Notes: a model not told the origin generated them from the sequence alone. A stretch of 64,000 nt of DNA from Pullichristensenella sp963930055 (GCA_963930055.1 CAWVKS010000008.1:124001-188000); one strand, 5' to 3'; numbered from the stretch's first letter, positions 15,539 to 24,910 are shown. Program-made: numbers and translations.

Positions 15539-15628
15539 TTCGCAGGTTTTTCCATCCCCCGCGCCGCCCGCGTGCGGTTTATTTGCCTTCCGATTGCGCA
15601 AGCTAGGGGCGCAAGGAGGAATGCAAAC

Positions 15629-16174
15629 ATGAAACTTTCCAAATGGACGCTGTTTTGCGCGCTGCTGGTGGCGGCCGCGCTGTCCCTGGCCGGCTGCATG
15701 AACGCCGGCAACCGCGCGGGCACCGCCGCGCCCTCGCCCTCGGCGGGCGCGACCGCCGGCACCGGCGCGGTGGGCGATTCCGAGGGCACGAGCCAATCCG
15801 GCCTGGCAAACGGCGCGGGCACGGGCGCGGCCACGCCCTTTGACTGGAAAAACAACGCCGCCCAGGTAGAGACGGCCATCAACCAGATCTCCGAGATCGC
15901 CGACAGCCGCGTGGTCGTGGCCGGCACCACGGCGCTGGTGGCCGTGCGCTACACAGACGCCTATCAGGGCGAGACGACCGAGCGCATCCGCGAGATGGTG
16001 GCCGGCGTGGTGCGCGAGGCCGACCCCACCATACAGACCGTGGCCGTGACCAGCGAGGAAGATGACGTGACGGCGGTCTACGCCCTCTCCGACCGCATCC
16101 GCGCCGGCGAAAACGCCGACGACATGGCCGACGAGATCAACCGCATCGTCCGCAACCCCACGACGCTGCGCTGA
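15629..16174 (+). CDS. YhcN/YlaJ-family sporulation lipoprotein
   Basis: 181 residues from ATG 15629 (AAGGAGGA upstream). A lipoprotein signal peptide ends in the lipobox LAGC (cysteine near residue 24). Next comes an Ala/Gly/Thr-rich linker of about 50 residues. The C-terminal part (QVETAINQISEIADSRVVVAGTTALVAVRY) matches the conserved core of YhcN/YlaJ proteins, which sit in the forespore inner membrane and affect germination. This supports a spore-forming host. The exact role here is not known. Confidence 0.82.
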   Translation: MKLSKWTLFCALLVAAALSLAGCMNAGNRAGTAAPSPSAGATAGTGAVGDSEGTSQSGLANGAGTGAATPFDWKNNAAQVETAINQISEIADSRVVVAGTTALVAVRYTDAYQGETTERIREMVAGVVREADPTIQTVAVTSEEDDVTAVYALSDRIRAGENADDMADEINRIVRNPTTLR

Positions 16175-16246
16175 GCCGGCAGCGACGGGGTTACGGCCGC
16201 CGCTTTCGGGGGAGGCTTCTCCCCCGCCTACATACCGGGAGGACAA

Positions 16247-19200
16247 ATGTTTACACACCTGCACCTGCACACGGAATACAGCCTCTTGGACGGCGCCTGC
16301 TCCATCAAGCCCCTCGTGGCGCGCTTGAAGGAACTGGGCATGGACGCCTGCGCCGTCACCGACCACGGCGTGATGTACGGTGTGGTGGACTTTTACCGCG
16401 CCTGCAAGGATGAGGGCATCCACCCCGTCATCGGTTGCGAGGTGTACGTCTGCCCGGACATGGACGAAAAGCAGTCCGCGTTCCGCGAGTATTCCCACCT
16501 CGTTTTGCTCTGCGAGAACGACGAGGGCTACAAAAACCTCTCCCGCCTCGTCTCCGAGGGCTTCACGCGCGGCTTTTACTACCGCCCGCGCGTGGACTAC
16601 AAGCTGCTTGAAAAGTACTCCGGCGGCCTCATCGCCCTCTCTGCCTGCCTTTCCGGCGACCTGCCCAAACTTTTGCTCGACGGGCGCGACGGCGAGGCCC
16701 GGCAGGTGGCGCAGAAATATCTGGACATCTTCGGCCGCGGCAATTTCTTCGTGGAATTGCAGGACCACGGCATCCCCGAGGAAAAGCAGGTGCTGCCGCG
16801 CCTTGTCAAACTGGCGCGGGAGATGGACATCCCGCTGGTCATTACCAACGACTGCCACTACCTGACCGCGGACGACGCCGACGCGCAGGAAGTGCTTATG
16901 TGCATACAGACGGGCAAGACGCTCTCCGACCCCAACCGCATGAAGATGACCACGCGCGAACTGTACGTCAAGAGCGAGGAGGAGATGCGCGCCCTCTTCC
17001 CCAACTTCCCGGACGCCATCGAAAACACGGCCAGGATCGCCGCGCGTTGCCATGTGAAATTCGACTTTTCCACCACGCACCTGCCCAGATTCCCCCTGCC
17101 CGAGGGCGAGACGGACGCGCTTGCCTACCTGCGCGGCCTGTGCGAAAAGGGCTTCAAAGAGCGCTACGGCGCGGGGCGCGAGGACGCGCGAAAGCGCATG
17201 GAATACGAACTGGGCGTCATCTCCGGCATGGGCTATGTGGATTATTTCCTCATCGTCTGGGATTTTATCCACTACGCGCGCACACACGGCGTGGGCGTGG
17301 GGCCGGGGCGCGGCAGCGGCGCGGGCTCCATCGTCGCCTACTGCCTGGGCATCACCTCCATCGATCCCATCCAGTACAACCTGCTCTTTGAGCGCTTCCT
17401 CAATCCCGAGCGCGTTTCCATGCCGGATATCGACGTGGACTTCGACTACGAGCGCCGCGGCCAGGTGATCGACTATGTGCGCCGCCGCTACGGGCCGGAC
17501 CACGTGGCGCAGATCATCACCTTCGGCACCATGGCCGCCCGCGCCGTCATCCGCGACGTGGGGCGGGTGATGGACATGTCCTATCAGGAGACGGACCGCA
17601 TCGCCAAACTGGTGCCCTTTGAGTTGGGCATGACGTTGGAGCGCGCCCTTTCCCTCTCCACGGAGCTGCGCCGCCTCTACGAGGGCGACGACCGCGTGCG
17701 CGAGGTCATCGACACGGCGAAAAAGCTCGAGGGCATGCCGCGCAACGCCTCCACGCACGCCGCCGGCGTGCTCATCACCAGCGAGCCGGTGGTCAACTAC
17801 GTGCCTTTGCAGACCAACGACGACGTGGTCACCACCCAGTTCCCCATGGGCACGCTGGAGGCGCTCGGGCTTCTGAAGATGGACTTTCTCGGCCTGCGCA
17901 CGCTCAACGTCATCATGGACTCTATCGCTCTGGCCGTCGAGGCGGGCGCGGAGCCGTTCAAAAGCGAGGACATCCCCTTGGACGACCCCGGCGTCTACAA
18001 ACTGATCTCCGACGGCGATACGGACGGCGTGTTCCAGCTCGAATCCGCGGGCATGAAGCAGTTTTTGACCAACATGCGCCCGGAGAACTTCGAGGACGTC
18101 ATCGCCGCCATTTCCCTCTACCGGCCGGGGCCGATGGAGTCCATCCCCCGCTACATACAGGGAAAGCACGACCCCTCCAGCGTGCGCTACGAGACGCCGC
18201 TTTTGAAGCCCATACTCGACGTCACCTACGGCTGCATGGTCTATCAGGAACAGGTGATGCAGATCGTGCGCGACCTGGCAGGCTATTCCTATGGCCGCAG
18301 CGATCTGGTGCGCCGCGCCATGGCCAAGAAAAAGCACGACGTCATGGCCAAGGAAAAGGAAATTTTCATCCATGGCCAGGAGGAAAACGGCCAGGTGGTC
18401 GTTCCCGGCGCGGTGCGCAACGGCGTGCCGGAGGATGTGGCTAAGCACATATTCGACGAGATGACCGCCTTTGCCAGCTACGCCTTCAACAAATCCCACG
18501 CCGCCGCCTACGCCCTCGTCGCCGTGCAGACGGCGTGGCTGAAACTGCACTATCCCGTGCAGTTCATGGCGGCGCTGATGAACAGCGTGGCCGGCAATTC
18601 CGACAAGGTGGGCTACTACATCCAGACTTGCAGAAAGCGCGGCATCCGCGTGCTGCCGCCGGACGTGAACCATTCGCAGGAGAAGTTCTCCGTGGAGGAC
18701 GGGGCCATACGCTTTGGCTTCGCGGGCGTGAAAAATCTCGGCCACGGGGCCATACAGGCCATTGTTTCCGAGCGCGGGGCGGGCGGGGCGTTCCGCGACG
18801 TGTTTGATTTCTGCGAGCGCGTGGCCTGCGCGGCGGTGAACAAGAAGTGCGTCGAAAGCCTCATCCGCGCCGGGGCGATGGACGCGCTCCCCGGCAATCG
18901 CGCCCAGAAGCTGGGCGTATTCGAGCGCGCCATCGACGCCGCCGGCCGCCGGCAAAAGACCGCCGTGCAGGGGCAGCTTTCGCTGTTTGACATGGCGGAG
19001 GAGGTGGAGATCGCCCCACCGCCGCTGCCGGACCTGCCCGAGTTTTCCCGGCAGGATCAGTTGCGCATGGAGCGCGAGGTGACGGGCGTCTACATCACCG
19101 GCCACCCGCTGGACGAATACGAGGCCGAGCTTTCCAAACTGGAGGTCAATTCGCAGGTGCTGCAAAGCCTGTCCGAGGAAGCGGACGGCGGCATGGGATG

Positions 19201-19708
19201 GGACCAGAAACTGGTCTCCATGGGCGGCATCGTCGCCGAGCGCAAATTGAAGGCCACCAAGTCCGGCACGATGATGGCCTTTGTGCAACTGGAGGACATG
19301 TACGGCATGACCGAAGTGCTGGTGTTCCCCAGGGTGTACGACCGCGTGGGGCATTTGCTTTCGCAGGACGCGGCGGTGCTTCTGACCGGCCGCCTCTCCG
19401 TGCGCGAGGAGGAATCGCCCAAATTGCTGCTGGATTCCGTGCGGCCGCTGGGCGGCGGCGAGGCCGCGTCCGACCCGCCGCCGCGCGCGGAGGAGGCCGC
19501 GCACAAGCTCTACATCAAGTGCCCGGACGCGCGGCGCGAGGAAGTGCTCGCCATCCTGCGGCAAACGCCGGGGAACATCCCCGTGATCCTCGTCAGCGCC
19601 GAAACCGGCCGCGCCCAGCGCGCGCCGCGGAAGTACTGGGTGGACGAGGGCTACGACTATTTCCAGCTGGCGAACCTTTTGGGGGAGAAAAACGTCATAT
19701 ACAAGTAA
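16247..19708 (+). CDS. dnaE: DNA polymerase III alpha subunit (DnaE type)
   Basis: 1153 residues. The N-terminal PHP domain opens with FTHLHLHTEYSLLDGAC. The catalytic palm has GPGRGSGAGSIVAYCL and PDIDVDFDYERRGQVIDYV (catalytic aspartates, near residue 395). Then come the fingers (ATHAAGVLI), the helix-hairpin-helix region (about 830) and a C-terminal OB fold (VSMGGIVAERKLKATKSGTMMAFVQLEDM, near residue 985). There is no exonuclease domain insert, so this is DnaE, not PolC. In Clostridia DnaE acts beside PolC in lagging-strand priming and repair synthesis. The ribosome site is GGGAGGA. The glycosyltransferase follows after only 21 bases. Confidence 0.98.
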   Translation: MFTHLHLHTEYSLLDGACSIKPLVARLKELGMDACAVTDHGVMYGVVDFYRACKDEGIHPVIGCEVYVCPDMDEKQSAFREYSHLVLLCENDEGYKNLSRLVSEGFTRGFYYRPRVDYKLLEKYSGGLIALSACLSGDLPKLLLDGRDGEARQVAQKYLDIFGRGNFFVELQDHGIPEEKQVLPRLVKLAREMDIPLVITNDCHYLTADDADAQEVLMCIQTGKTLSDPNRMKMTTRELYVKSEEEMRALFPNFPDAIENTARIAARCHVKFDFSTTHLPRFPLPEGETDALAYLRGLCEKGFKERYGAGREDARKRMEYELGVISGMGYVDYFLIVWDFIHYARTHGVGVGPGRGSGAGSIVAYCLGITSIDPIQYNLLFERFLNPERVSMPDIDVDFDYERRGQVIDYVRRRYGPDHVAQIITFGTMAARAVIRDVGRVMDMSYQETDRIAKLVPFELGMTLERALSLSTELRRLYEGDDRVREVIDTAKKLEGMPRNASTHAAGVLITSEPVVNYVPLQTNDDVVTTQFPMGTLEALGLLKMDFLGLRTLNVIMDSIALAVEAGAEPFKSEDIPLDDPGVYKLISDGDTDGVFQLESAGMKQFLTNMRPENFEDVIAAISLYRPGPMESIPRYIQGKHDPSSVRYETPLLKPILDVTYGCMVYQEQVMQIVRDLAGYSYGRSDLVRRAMAKKKHDVMAKEKEIFIHGQEENGQVVVPGAVRNGVPEDVAKHIFDEMTAFASYAFNKSHAAAYALVAVQTAWLKLHYPVQFMAALMNSVAGNSDKVGYYIQTCRKRGIRVLPPDVNHSQEKFSVEDGAIRFGFAGVKNLGHGAIQAIVSERGAGGAFRDVFDFCERVACAAVNKKCVESLIRAGAMDALPGNRAQKLGVFERAIDAAGRRQKTAVQGQLSLFDMAEEVEIAPPPLPDLPEFSRQDQLRMEREVTGVYITGHPLDEYEAELSKLEVNSQVLQSLSEEADGGMGWDQKLVSMGGIVAERKLKATKSGTMMAFVQLEDMYGMTEVLVFPRVYDRVGHLLSQDAAVLLTGRLSVREEESPKLLLDSVRPLGGGEAASDPPPRAEEAAHKLYIKCPDARREEVLAILRQTPGNIPVILVSAETGRAQRAPRKYWVDEGYDYFQLANLLGEKNVIYK

Positions 19709-19729
19709 GCGCCCGCGGAGGTGAGGATC

Positions 19730-20677
19730 GTGAAAACCCCGATACTGTACATCGTTATCCCCTGTTACAACGAGGAGGAGGCCCTGCCCATCACGGCAAA
19801 GCGCATGGCCGGGCTGCTGGACGATCTGACGCAAAAACAGCTCATCGACGCACGCAGCCGTGTGACGCTGGTGGACGACGGCAGCCGCGACAGGACGTGG
19901 GAGGTCATCTGCGCCCTCAACGAAGAGGACAAGCGCTTCGAGGGCGTGAAGCTGGCGCACAACGCCGGCCACATGAACGCCCTCTGGGCCGGTATGCGCA
20001 TGGTCTGCGACGCCTGCGACGCGCTGGTGACCATCGACGCCGATTTGCAGGACGATGTCAACGCCATCTACGGCTTTCTGGAGAAGTACCGCGAGGGCTG
20101 CGACGTGGTCTACGGCGTGCGCAGGGACAGAAGCACCGATACGGCCTTCAAGCGCTCCACAGCGCAGGGCTTTTACAAACTCATGAAGCGCCTGGGCGTG
20201 GAGATGGTCTACAACGCCGCCGATTACCGCCTGCTCTCCCGCCGCGCGGTGGAGGCGCTTTTGCAGTTTGGCGAGGTGAACATGTTTTTGCGCGGCATGG
20301 TGCCGCTCCTGGGCTTCAAGACCGCCGAGGTCTACTACGAGCGCGGCGAGCGCGTGGCGGGCGAATCCAAGTATCCGCTGAAAAAGATGGTGGCCTTCGC
20401 CATCGAGGGCATCACCTCGTTTTCCAACAAGCCCATCCGCTTCGTGACGCTTCTGGGTTTCCTCTTCGCCGTGCTGGGCGTGGCCATGGCGGTCTACGTC
20501 CTTGTTACGCTCTTTGCCGGCCACAGCGTCGCCGGCTGGGCGTCCACCATCATGTCCATCTGGCTCTTGGGCGGCATACAGCTCATCGCCCTCGGCCTCA
20601 TCGGCGAATACGTGGGCAAGATCTATATGGAAACCAAGCGCCGCCCCAAGTTCATTTTGGAGGAATACCGCAAGTGA
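19730..20677 (+). CDS. Family 2 glycosyltransferase, polyprenyl-phosphate sugar transferase type
   Basis: 315 residues from GTG 19730, chosen because GGAGGTGAGG overlaps the alternative GTG at 19721. The GT-A domain has LYIVIPCYNEEEALP at the start, DDGSRDRTWE and the DXD-like ITIDADLQDD block. Two C-terminal membrane helices (about residues 230-260 and 270-295) follow, as in GtrB/DPM1-like enzymes. These move a sugar from a nucleotide donor onto undecaprenyl phosphate at the inner membrane face, for later use in wall polymers. It overlaps the next gene by 4 bases. Confidence 0.9.
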   Translation: MKTPILYIVIPCYNEEEALPITAKRMAGLLDDLTQKQLIDARSRVTLVDDGSRDRTWEVICALNEEDKRFEGVKLAHNAGHMNALWAGMRMVCDACDALVTIDADLQDDVNAIYGFLEKYREGCDVVYGVRRDRSTDTAFKRSTAQGFYKLMKRLGVEMVYNAADYRLLSRRAVEALLQFGEVNMFLRGMVPLLGFKTAEVYYERGERVAGESKYPLKKMVAFAIEGITSFSNKPIRFVTLLGFLFAVLGVAMAVYVLVTLFAGHSVAGWASTIMSIWLLGGIQLIALGLIGEYVGKIYMETKRRPKFILEEYRK

Positions 20678-21102
20678 CCAACCGCTTTTCGTGGCTGCAT
20701 GGCTTTCTCGCTGCCCTGCCCGGCGTGGAGAGCGACTTCAAGGCCGAATGGGGCTGGACGCGTTACAAGGTCGGGGAACGCATGTTCGCCGCCGTCTGCC
20801 AAAATGAGCGCGGCGAGGATTTCCTGCTCAACCTCAAAGCCGATCCCGTAGAGGCGCAGCTTCAACGGGCGTCCTTCTGGCGCGTGTTCCCCGGCTACTA
20901 TTGCACGAAGCACTGCTGGAACAGCGTCTACCTGTGCGACCCCGGCGCGGACTGGGCGGAAGTCGCCGCCCGCATCCGCGACGCCAAATCGGACGCGGAG
21001 GGCGAGCTGCCCGAGGCGCTTTTGCGCGACATGTGCCGTCAGGCTCACGCGCTGACCGTGGCCAAGCTGCCCAAACGCCTGCGCCCGGAGGGGGCGTCCT
21101 GA
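20674..21102 (+). CDS. MmcQ/YjbR family protein
   Basis: 142 residues from GTG 20674, overlapping the previous stop codon (GTGA), with GGAGGA 9 bases upstream. It contains WGWTRYKVGERMFAAVCQNERGEDFLLNLKADP and the YYCTKHCWNSVYL segment, typical of the YjbR double-wing (CyaY-like) fold. Members are small DNA-binding-like proteins of unsettled function. Translational coupling with the glycosyltransferase is seen but gives no clear functional link. Confidence 0.85.
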   Translation: MTNRFSWLHGFLAALPGVESDFKAEWGWTRYKVGERMFAAVCQNERGEDFLLNLKADPVEAQLQRASFWRVFPGYYCTKHCWNSVYLCDPGADWAEVAARIRDAKSDAEGELPEALLRDMCRQAHALTVAKLPKRLRPEGAS

Positions 21103-21173
21103 CAGGCGGGGGCACGTGTTATCCTGTTTTCAAAAGAGGCGGCGCGTCCGCCGAAAAACGGGAGGGGAACGGG

Positions 21174-21593
21174 ATGAAAAAGGATGCCGGTCTTTTGCTC
21201 TACGGCCTTGCGGGGCTTTTGCTCGCGCCCGCGGCCACCTGGCTGGGACAGCGCGCGGCCCATCTGGCCGCGCAGGGTCTGACGGCGGGGGTGTGGCTCT
21301 CCAGTGGCGCGCATCTGCTCATTTACATACCGCTGGGCGCGTACATCGCCCTCTATGCGATCCTCGCCGCGCGGCGCGCGCTCTGGCCGACGGCGCTTCT
21401 CGCCCTTTTGAGCGGCGTGCTGACGCTCCTTTCCAACGCCCTGACCGTGCAGATCGCCGCGCAGGGGCCGGAACTGATGGCGCTCTACCGCATGGACAAT
21501 TTCCACGTCTGGAAGCTGCTGTTCGGCTTTTCGCTGGCGTACGCGCTGTGGTCGGCATGGCGGCGGCGCAGGGCGGGGGGTGAGACGGCGTGA
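21174..21593 (+). CDS. Small membrane protein, paralogue 1
   Basis: 139 residues, four predicted membrane helices, read from ATG 21174 with GGAGGGG upstream. I do not recognise the family. The C-terminus (LLFGFSLAYALWSAWRRRR) is nearly the same as that of the next gene, and the matching DNA is almost identical over about 45 bases, so the two are tandem duplicates or have exchanged sequence. The stop codon overlaps the next start (GTGA). Confidence 0.7.
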   Translation: MKKDAGLLLYGLAGLLLAPAATWLGQRAAHLAAQGLTAGVWLSSGAHLLIYIPLGAYIALYAILAARRALWPTALLALLSGVLTLLSNALTVQIAAQGPELMALYRMDNFHVWKLLFGFSLAYALWSAWRRRRAGGETA

Positions 21594-22003
21594 AAAGGAA
21601 GCTCGGCCTCACGGCCTGCTATGTGTTCGCCCTCGTTTTCCCGCCCCTGTGCGGGCTGCTTTTGCAGCGCCTGCAGGCGGACTGGGCGGTGTATTACCGC
21701 ACGTCCAGCTTCGTGGGCTACGAGGTGACTCGCCTGGCGGCGATGCTGCTCTGCGGCTGCTGCATGGTGCTGCACGCCGCGCTTTCCGGGCGCGGCGGGG
21801 GCAGGCTCTGGCCGCAGATATTGCCCTGCGCGCTCTGCGGCGCGCTGGCGCTGAGCGCGAACGGCCTTGGCGCGGTCTGGCTTTTCCCGGCGCTGCCTAT
21901 GTGGTATTTTGAACTCGACCCCCTGCGCCTGTGGATGCTCTTTTTCGGCTATTTCCTCGCGTACGCGCTGTGGTCGGCATGGCGGCGGCGCAGGGCGGAT
22001 TGA
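21590..22003 (+). CDS. Small membrane protein, paralogue 2
   Basis: 137 residues from GTG 21590, four predicted helices, ending LFFGYFLAYALWSAWRRRRAD. It is diverged from its upstream neighbour except for the shared last 20 residues. Function unknown. A strong terminator follows, so the pair probably ends the transcription unit. Confidence 0.7.
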   Translation: MKRKLGLTACYVFALVFPPLCGLLLQRLQADWAVYYRTSSFVGYEVTRLAAMLLCGCCMVLHAALSGRGGGRLWPQILPCALCGALALSANGLGAVWLFPALPMWYFELDPLRLWMLFFGYFLAYALWSAWRRRRAD

Positions 22004-22007
22004 AACG

Positions 22008-22048
22008 CGCGCGCAACGGGATTTTCCCCGTTGCGCGTCTTTTTTTCT
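22008..22048 (+). terminator. Intrinsic terminator
   Basis: GCGCAACGGG (22011-22020) with CCCGTTGCGC (22027-22036), then a T-rich tail with T7-8 at about 22039. Confidence 0.92.
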
Positions 22049-22159
22049 TCCCCTGCGGGCGCGCGTTTTCGCAATGCTTCTGTCATGAACGCAAACTTTT
22101 GTCATATTTCAAAGTCCGTCCAAATGGGAGGCCTTTTCATGGAAATACCTGGAAATGTG

Positions 22160-22188
22160 TTGACGCAAGGGCGTTTTGATGCTATACT
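22160..22188 (+). promoter_or_regulatory. Promoter of the surface protein-sortase unit
   Basis: TTGACG (22160-22165), 17 bp, TATACT (22183-22188), extended by TGC. The leader of about 80 bases ends in GGAGGTAA. Confidence 0.8.
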
Positions 22189-22273
22189 ATGCTTGCGCGA
22201 GGGATGCGCCCGGGGTTGGGCACGGCCCGCGAATATGGGAAAACGTGACGGGAATGTGAAGGAGGTAACAAAC

Positions 22274-23602
22274 ATGAAATATTTACGCTGGACAGGCGCG
22301 CTGGCGCTTGTGCTGGCCATACTCATGGTGCTGCCGGCGCTGGCGGAGGGGACGCTTCCCGGCGACCCGATGGACGAGACGTCGGAGGCCATCTGCGGCG
22401 CGACCGGCGGCGAACATCAGATCGCCGACGACGCCTGGGTCGTCTCCGTGGAGCCCAGCTGCATGTCCGGCCTGCGCAAGGGCCTTTGCGAAGCCTGCGG
22501 CCTGGTCTACAACGAGGCCATCCCCGCCACCGGCGAGCACCTCTGGGACGATGGCAAGGAGACCACCGCGCCCACCTGCGTGGATGAAGGCGTCAAGACC
22601 TACAACTGCATCATGTGCAACAACGCGACCAGGACCGAGGCCATCCCCGCCACCGGCGAGCACGCCTGGGACGATGGCAAGGAGACCACCGCGCCCACCT
22701 GCACGGCCGCGGGCGTCAGAACCTTTACATGCACTGTCTGCGGCGATACCAGGACCGAGGAGATCCCCGCGCTGAACCACGATTTCAGCGTGGAAGTGAC
22801 GGCGGAAGTGCCCGCCACCTGCACGACGGACGGAACCACCGCCGTGATGCAGTGCTCCCGCTGCACCGAGCAGCAGGGCGGCGAGACCATCCCCGCCACG
22901 GGCCACACCGTGACCACGTGGGAGCTGGTTGAGAAGGCCACCTGCTCCAGCGAGGGCAAGGAAACGGGCGTCTGCGACGTCTGCGGCGAGACCGTGGAAC
23001 AGGCCATCCCCATCGACCCCGTCGCCCACGCCTTTGACGAGGGCGTGGAGACGGCCGCCACCTGCGAGGCGGACGGCAAGGTCGTCTACACCTGCCAGCT
23101 CTGCGGCGAGACGCAGGAAGTGGCCATTCCCGCCCCGGGCCACGCCTGGGACGAGGGCAAGGTGACCAAAGAGGCGACCTGCGAGACGGAGGGCGAAAAG
23201 ACCTACACCTGCGCGGAGTGCGGCGCGACCAGGACCGAGGCCATCCCCGCCGCCGGCCACACCCCGGACGGGGGCAAGGTGACCAAAGAGCCGACCTGCA
23301 CCAGGGACGGCGTCCGCCTCTACACCTGCACCGTCTGCGGCATGAAGCGCGAGGAGGCCATCCCCGCCGCCGGACACGACTGGGGCGAGTGGCAGACGCT
23401 CCGCCAGGCCACCGAGGACGCGCCCGGCGAGCAGGAACGCACCTGCAAAACCTGCGGCGCCACGCAGACCCGTGAAGTCGATTACCAGGGCGACATGCCC
23501 AAGACCGGCGTGTTCACCGTGCCCACCGCATGGCTCGTCCTGGCGCTGGCGCTGTCCCTGGGCGGCTACATCGCCCTCAAGCGCAAGTCAGAGCGCGGAT
23601 AA
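22274..23602 (+). CDS. Cys-repeat surface protein with MPKTG cell-wall anchor
   Basis: 442 residues. A signal peptide (residues 1-24, cleavage after ALA) is followed by about eight repeats of roughly 40 residues with the pattern TC-x(4-12)-TCxxCGxTxxExIPAxGHxWDxGK. The cysteine pairs suggest small metal- or disulfide-stabilised modules. The C-terminus is a sorting signal: MPKTG, a hydrophobic stretch and the basic tail KRKSERG. MPKTG differs from LPxTG by Met for Leu. The adjacent gene is a class B sortase, its probable anchoring enzyme. Repeats at 22520-22760 share long identical DNA blocks, so copy number may vary. Ligand is unknown. Confidence 0.85.
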   Translation: MKYLRWTGALALVLAILMVLPALAEGTLPGDPMDETSEAICGATGGEHQIADDAWVVSVEPSCMSGLRKGLCEACGLVYNEAIPATGEHLWDDGKETTAPTCVDEGVKTYNCIMCNNATRTEAIPATGEHAWDDGKETTAPTCTAAGVRTFTCTVCGDTRTEEIPALNHDFSVEVTAEVPATCTTDGTTAVMQCSRCTEQQGGETIPATGHTVTTWELVEKATCSSEGKETGVCDVCGETVEQAIPIDPVAHAFDEGVETAATCEADGKVVYTCQLCGETQEVAIPAPGHAWDEGKVTKEATCETEGEKTYTCAECGATRTEAIPAAGHTPDGGKVTKEPTCTRDGVRLYTCTVCGMKREEAIPAAGHDWGEWQTLRQATEDAPGEQERTCKTCGATQTREVDYQGDMPKTGVFTVPTAWLVLALALSLGGYIALKRKSERG

Positions 23603-23684
23603 GCATTGAGACACACTGGGCCGCCCCGCCCCGATGCGGGGCGGCCGCGAACATAGCCGCGAGGGCGGCAACGGAGGAAACGAC

Positions 23685-24485
23685 ATGATCCAGCGAAAGG
23701 GAGCGGTGAACTTCATCCTGCGGGTGCTGTGCCTGCTCATCGCCTTCGCCTGCGTGACGCTGCTGTGCTGGCAGTACGGCGTGCGCAAACAGGGCGAGGC
23801 GGCGAACGAGGCCATGCGCCGGCTCTACGACCCCGCCGCTGGCGCGGAAGAGGCCCTGCCTGAGCCGCAGGCGGCCTTTTCGCAGCTGCTCGCGGCCAAC
23901 CCGGAGACGGTCGCCTACCTCGACGCCGGCGAGGGCATAGAGTTCGCCGTCGTCCAGCGCGACAACGAATACTACCTCACCCACAACTTTTTCGGCGAGG
24001 ATACCCCGGAAGGCACCGCCTTCCTCGACGAGGGCAACAGCATCTACCCCCTGGACGAGCACGTGCTCATCCACGGCCACAACATGCGCGACGGCTCCGT
24101 GTTCGGCGACCTCGACCGCTTCCGCGAGCTGGGGTACCTGCGGGAGAACGCCGTCGCCACCTTCAACACGCTTTATGAAAACGGCCTCTACGCGCCCTTC
24201 GCCGTCTTTGACATCTCCGCTACCCCCGGCGACCAGGACTACGTGGACATGCGCGTATTCAATTTTGAGACGGATGAGGACTTTCTCAACTTCGCCTTTG
24301 AGGCCAAGTCGCGCTCCATATTCGATATCCCCGTGGACGTCGAGCGCGGCGACCGACTGCTCTCGCTGGTGACGTGCAGCTACGGCAACGACAACGGCCG
24401 CCTCGTCGTCATGCTGCGCGCCCTGCGCGAGGGCGAAACGGCGGAAGGCATGGCCGCGCTGGTCGCGCAGGCGACGGAAAAATAG
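23685..24485 (+). CDS. Class B sortase
   Basis: 266 residues from ATG 23685 with GGAGGA upstream. One N-terminal membrane helix (about 8-28) precedes the sortase barrel. Catalytic residues are visible: His in LIHGHNM, Cys in SLVTCSY, and Arg in NGRLVVMLR. The YLTHNFFGE and FNFETDEDFLNFA segments with the long insertion helix are typical of class B enzymes. It lies 80 bases after the MPKTG protein, which suggests a dedicated pair. It would cut its substrate before Gly and join it to the wall precursor. Confidence 0.92.
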   Translation: MIQRKGAVNFILRVLCLLIAFACVTLLCWQYGVRKQGEAANEAMRRLYDPAAGAEEALPEPQAAFSQLLAANPETVAYLDAGEGIEFAVVQRDNEYYLTHNFFGEDTPEGTAFLDEGNSIYPLDEHVLIHGHNMRDGSVFGDLDRFRELGYLRENAVATFNTLYENGLYAPFAVFDISATPGDQDYVDMRVFNFETDEDFLNFAFEAKSRSIFDIPVDVERGDRLLSLVTCSYGNDNGRLVVMLRALREGETAEGMAALVAQATEK

Positions 24486-24507
24486 CGCGGCGCGCCACAG
24501 AAGGCGG

Positions 24508-24593
24508 AAAGCCACAAAAATTGCCCTGACGCAAGCGTGGACAGCGGCAATTTTTGCGTTTGCGCCCGCTTTGGGCCGGCGCTCTATTCGCCC
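24508..24593. terminator. Bidirectional terminator between sortase and XRE genes; possible remnant of the dispersed element
   Basis: AAAAATTGCC (24516-24525) pairs with GGCAATTTTT (24546-24555). The wider block resembles the end of repeat copy C: GGCAATTTTT, then GTTTG and a GGCGCTC end. This looks like a truncated copy D used as a terminator for convergent genes. Confidence 0.65.
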
Positions 24594-24910
24594 CGCAGGT
24601 AGGCGCGGAGTATGTCCAGCGCCGTGTCGCGCTTGGGACGGGGCAGGTTGGCAAGCGCGGAGAGGAGCTGCGCGTCCTCGCCGCCGCCCTCGTCGCCGTC
24701 GCACAAAAGCGCGTCCGGCGAGATCCTGAGCGCCGCGCAGGCGCGCACCATGGAGTCGATGGACATGCCCACCGCCCCGCGCTCCACGTCGGCTACGAAC
24801 CGCAGCGAACAGTCCATGCGCTCGGCCAGCCTTTCCTGCGTCAGCCCCAGCGCCATGCGCCGCGCCTGTATGCGCCGCCCCGTGCGCGCCCGGTCGTAGG
24901 AATACGTCAT
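24584..24910 (-). CDS. XRE-family helix-turn-helix regulator
   Basis: 108 residues from ATG 24910 (GCAGGTGG upstream; a longer in-frame start at 24943 lacks a ribosome site). The HTH is GRRIQARRMALGLTQERLAERMDCSLRFVADVERGAVGMSIDSMVRACAALRI (residues about 10-62), the Cro/C1 type. The C-terminal third is acidic, then helical. Target unknown; its upstream region carries repeated GTGTAT motifs (24978, 25000 and in reverse near 24910) that could be an operator. Confidence 0.88.
   Translation of the reverse strand: MTYSYDRARTGRRIQARRMALGLTQERLAERMDCSLRFVADVERGAVGMSIDSMVRACAALRISPDALLCDGDEGGGEDAQLLSALANLPRPKRDTALDILRAYLRGE

Noticed and set aside
14813..20524. A 1903-codon open frame on the minus strand opposite the kinase, lipoprotein, dnaE and glycosyltransferase genes
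   Set aside because: It is the His/Ala/Leu-rich shadow of well-supported genes on the plus strand; no family resemblance, no ribosome site, a product of high GC.
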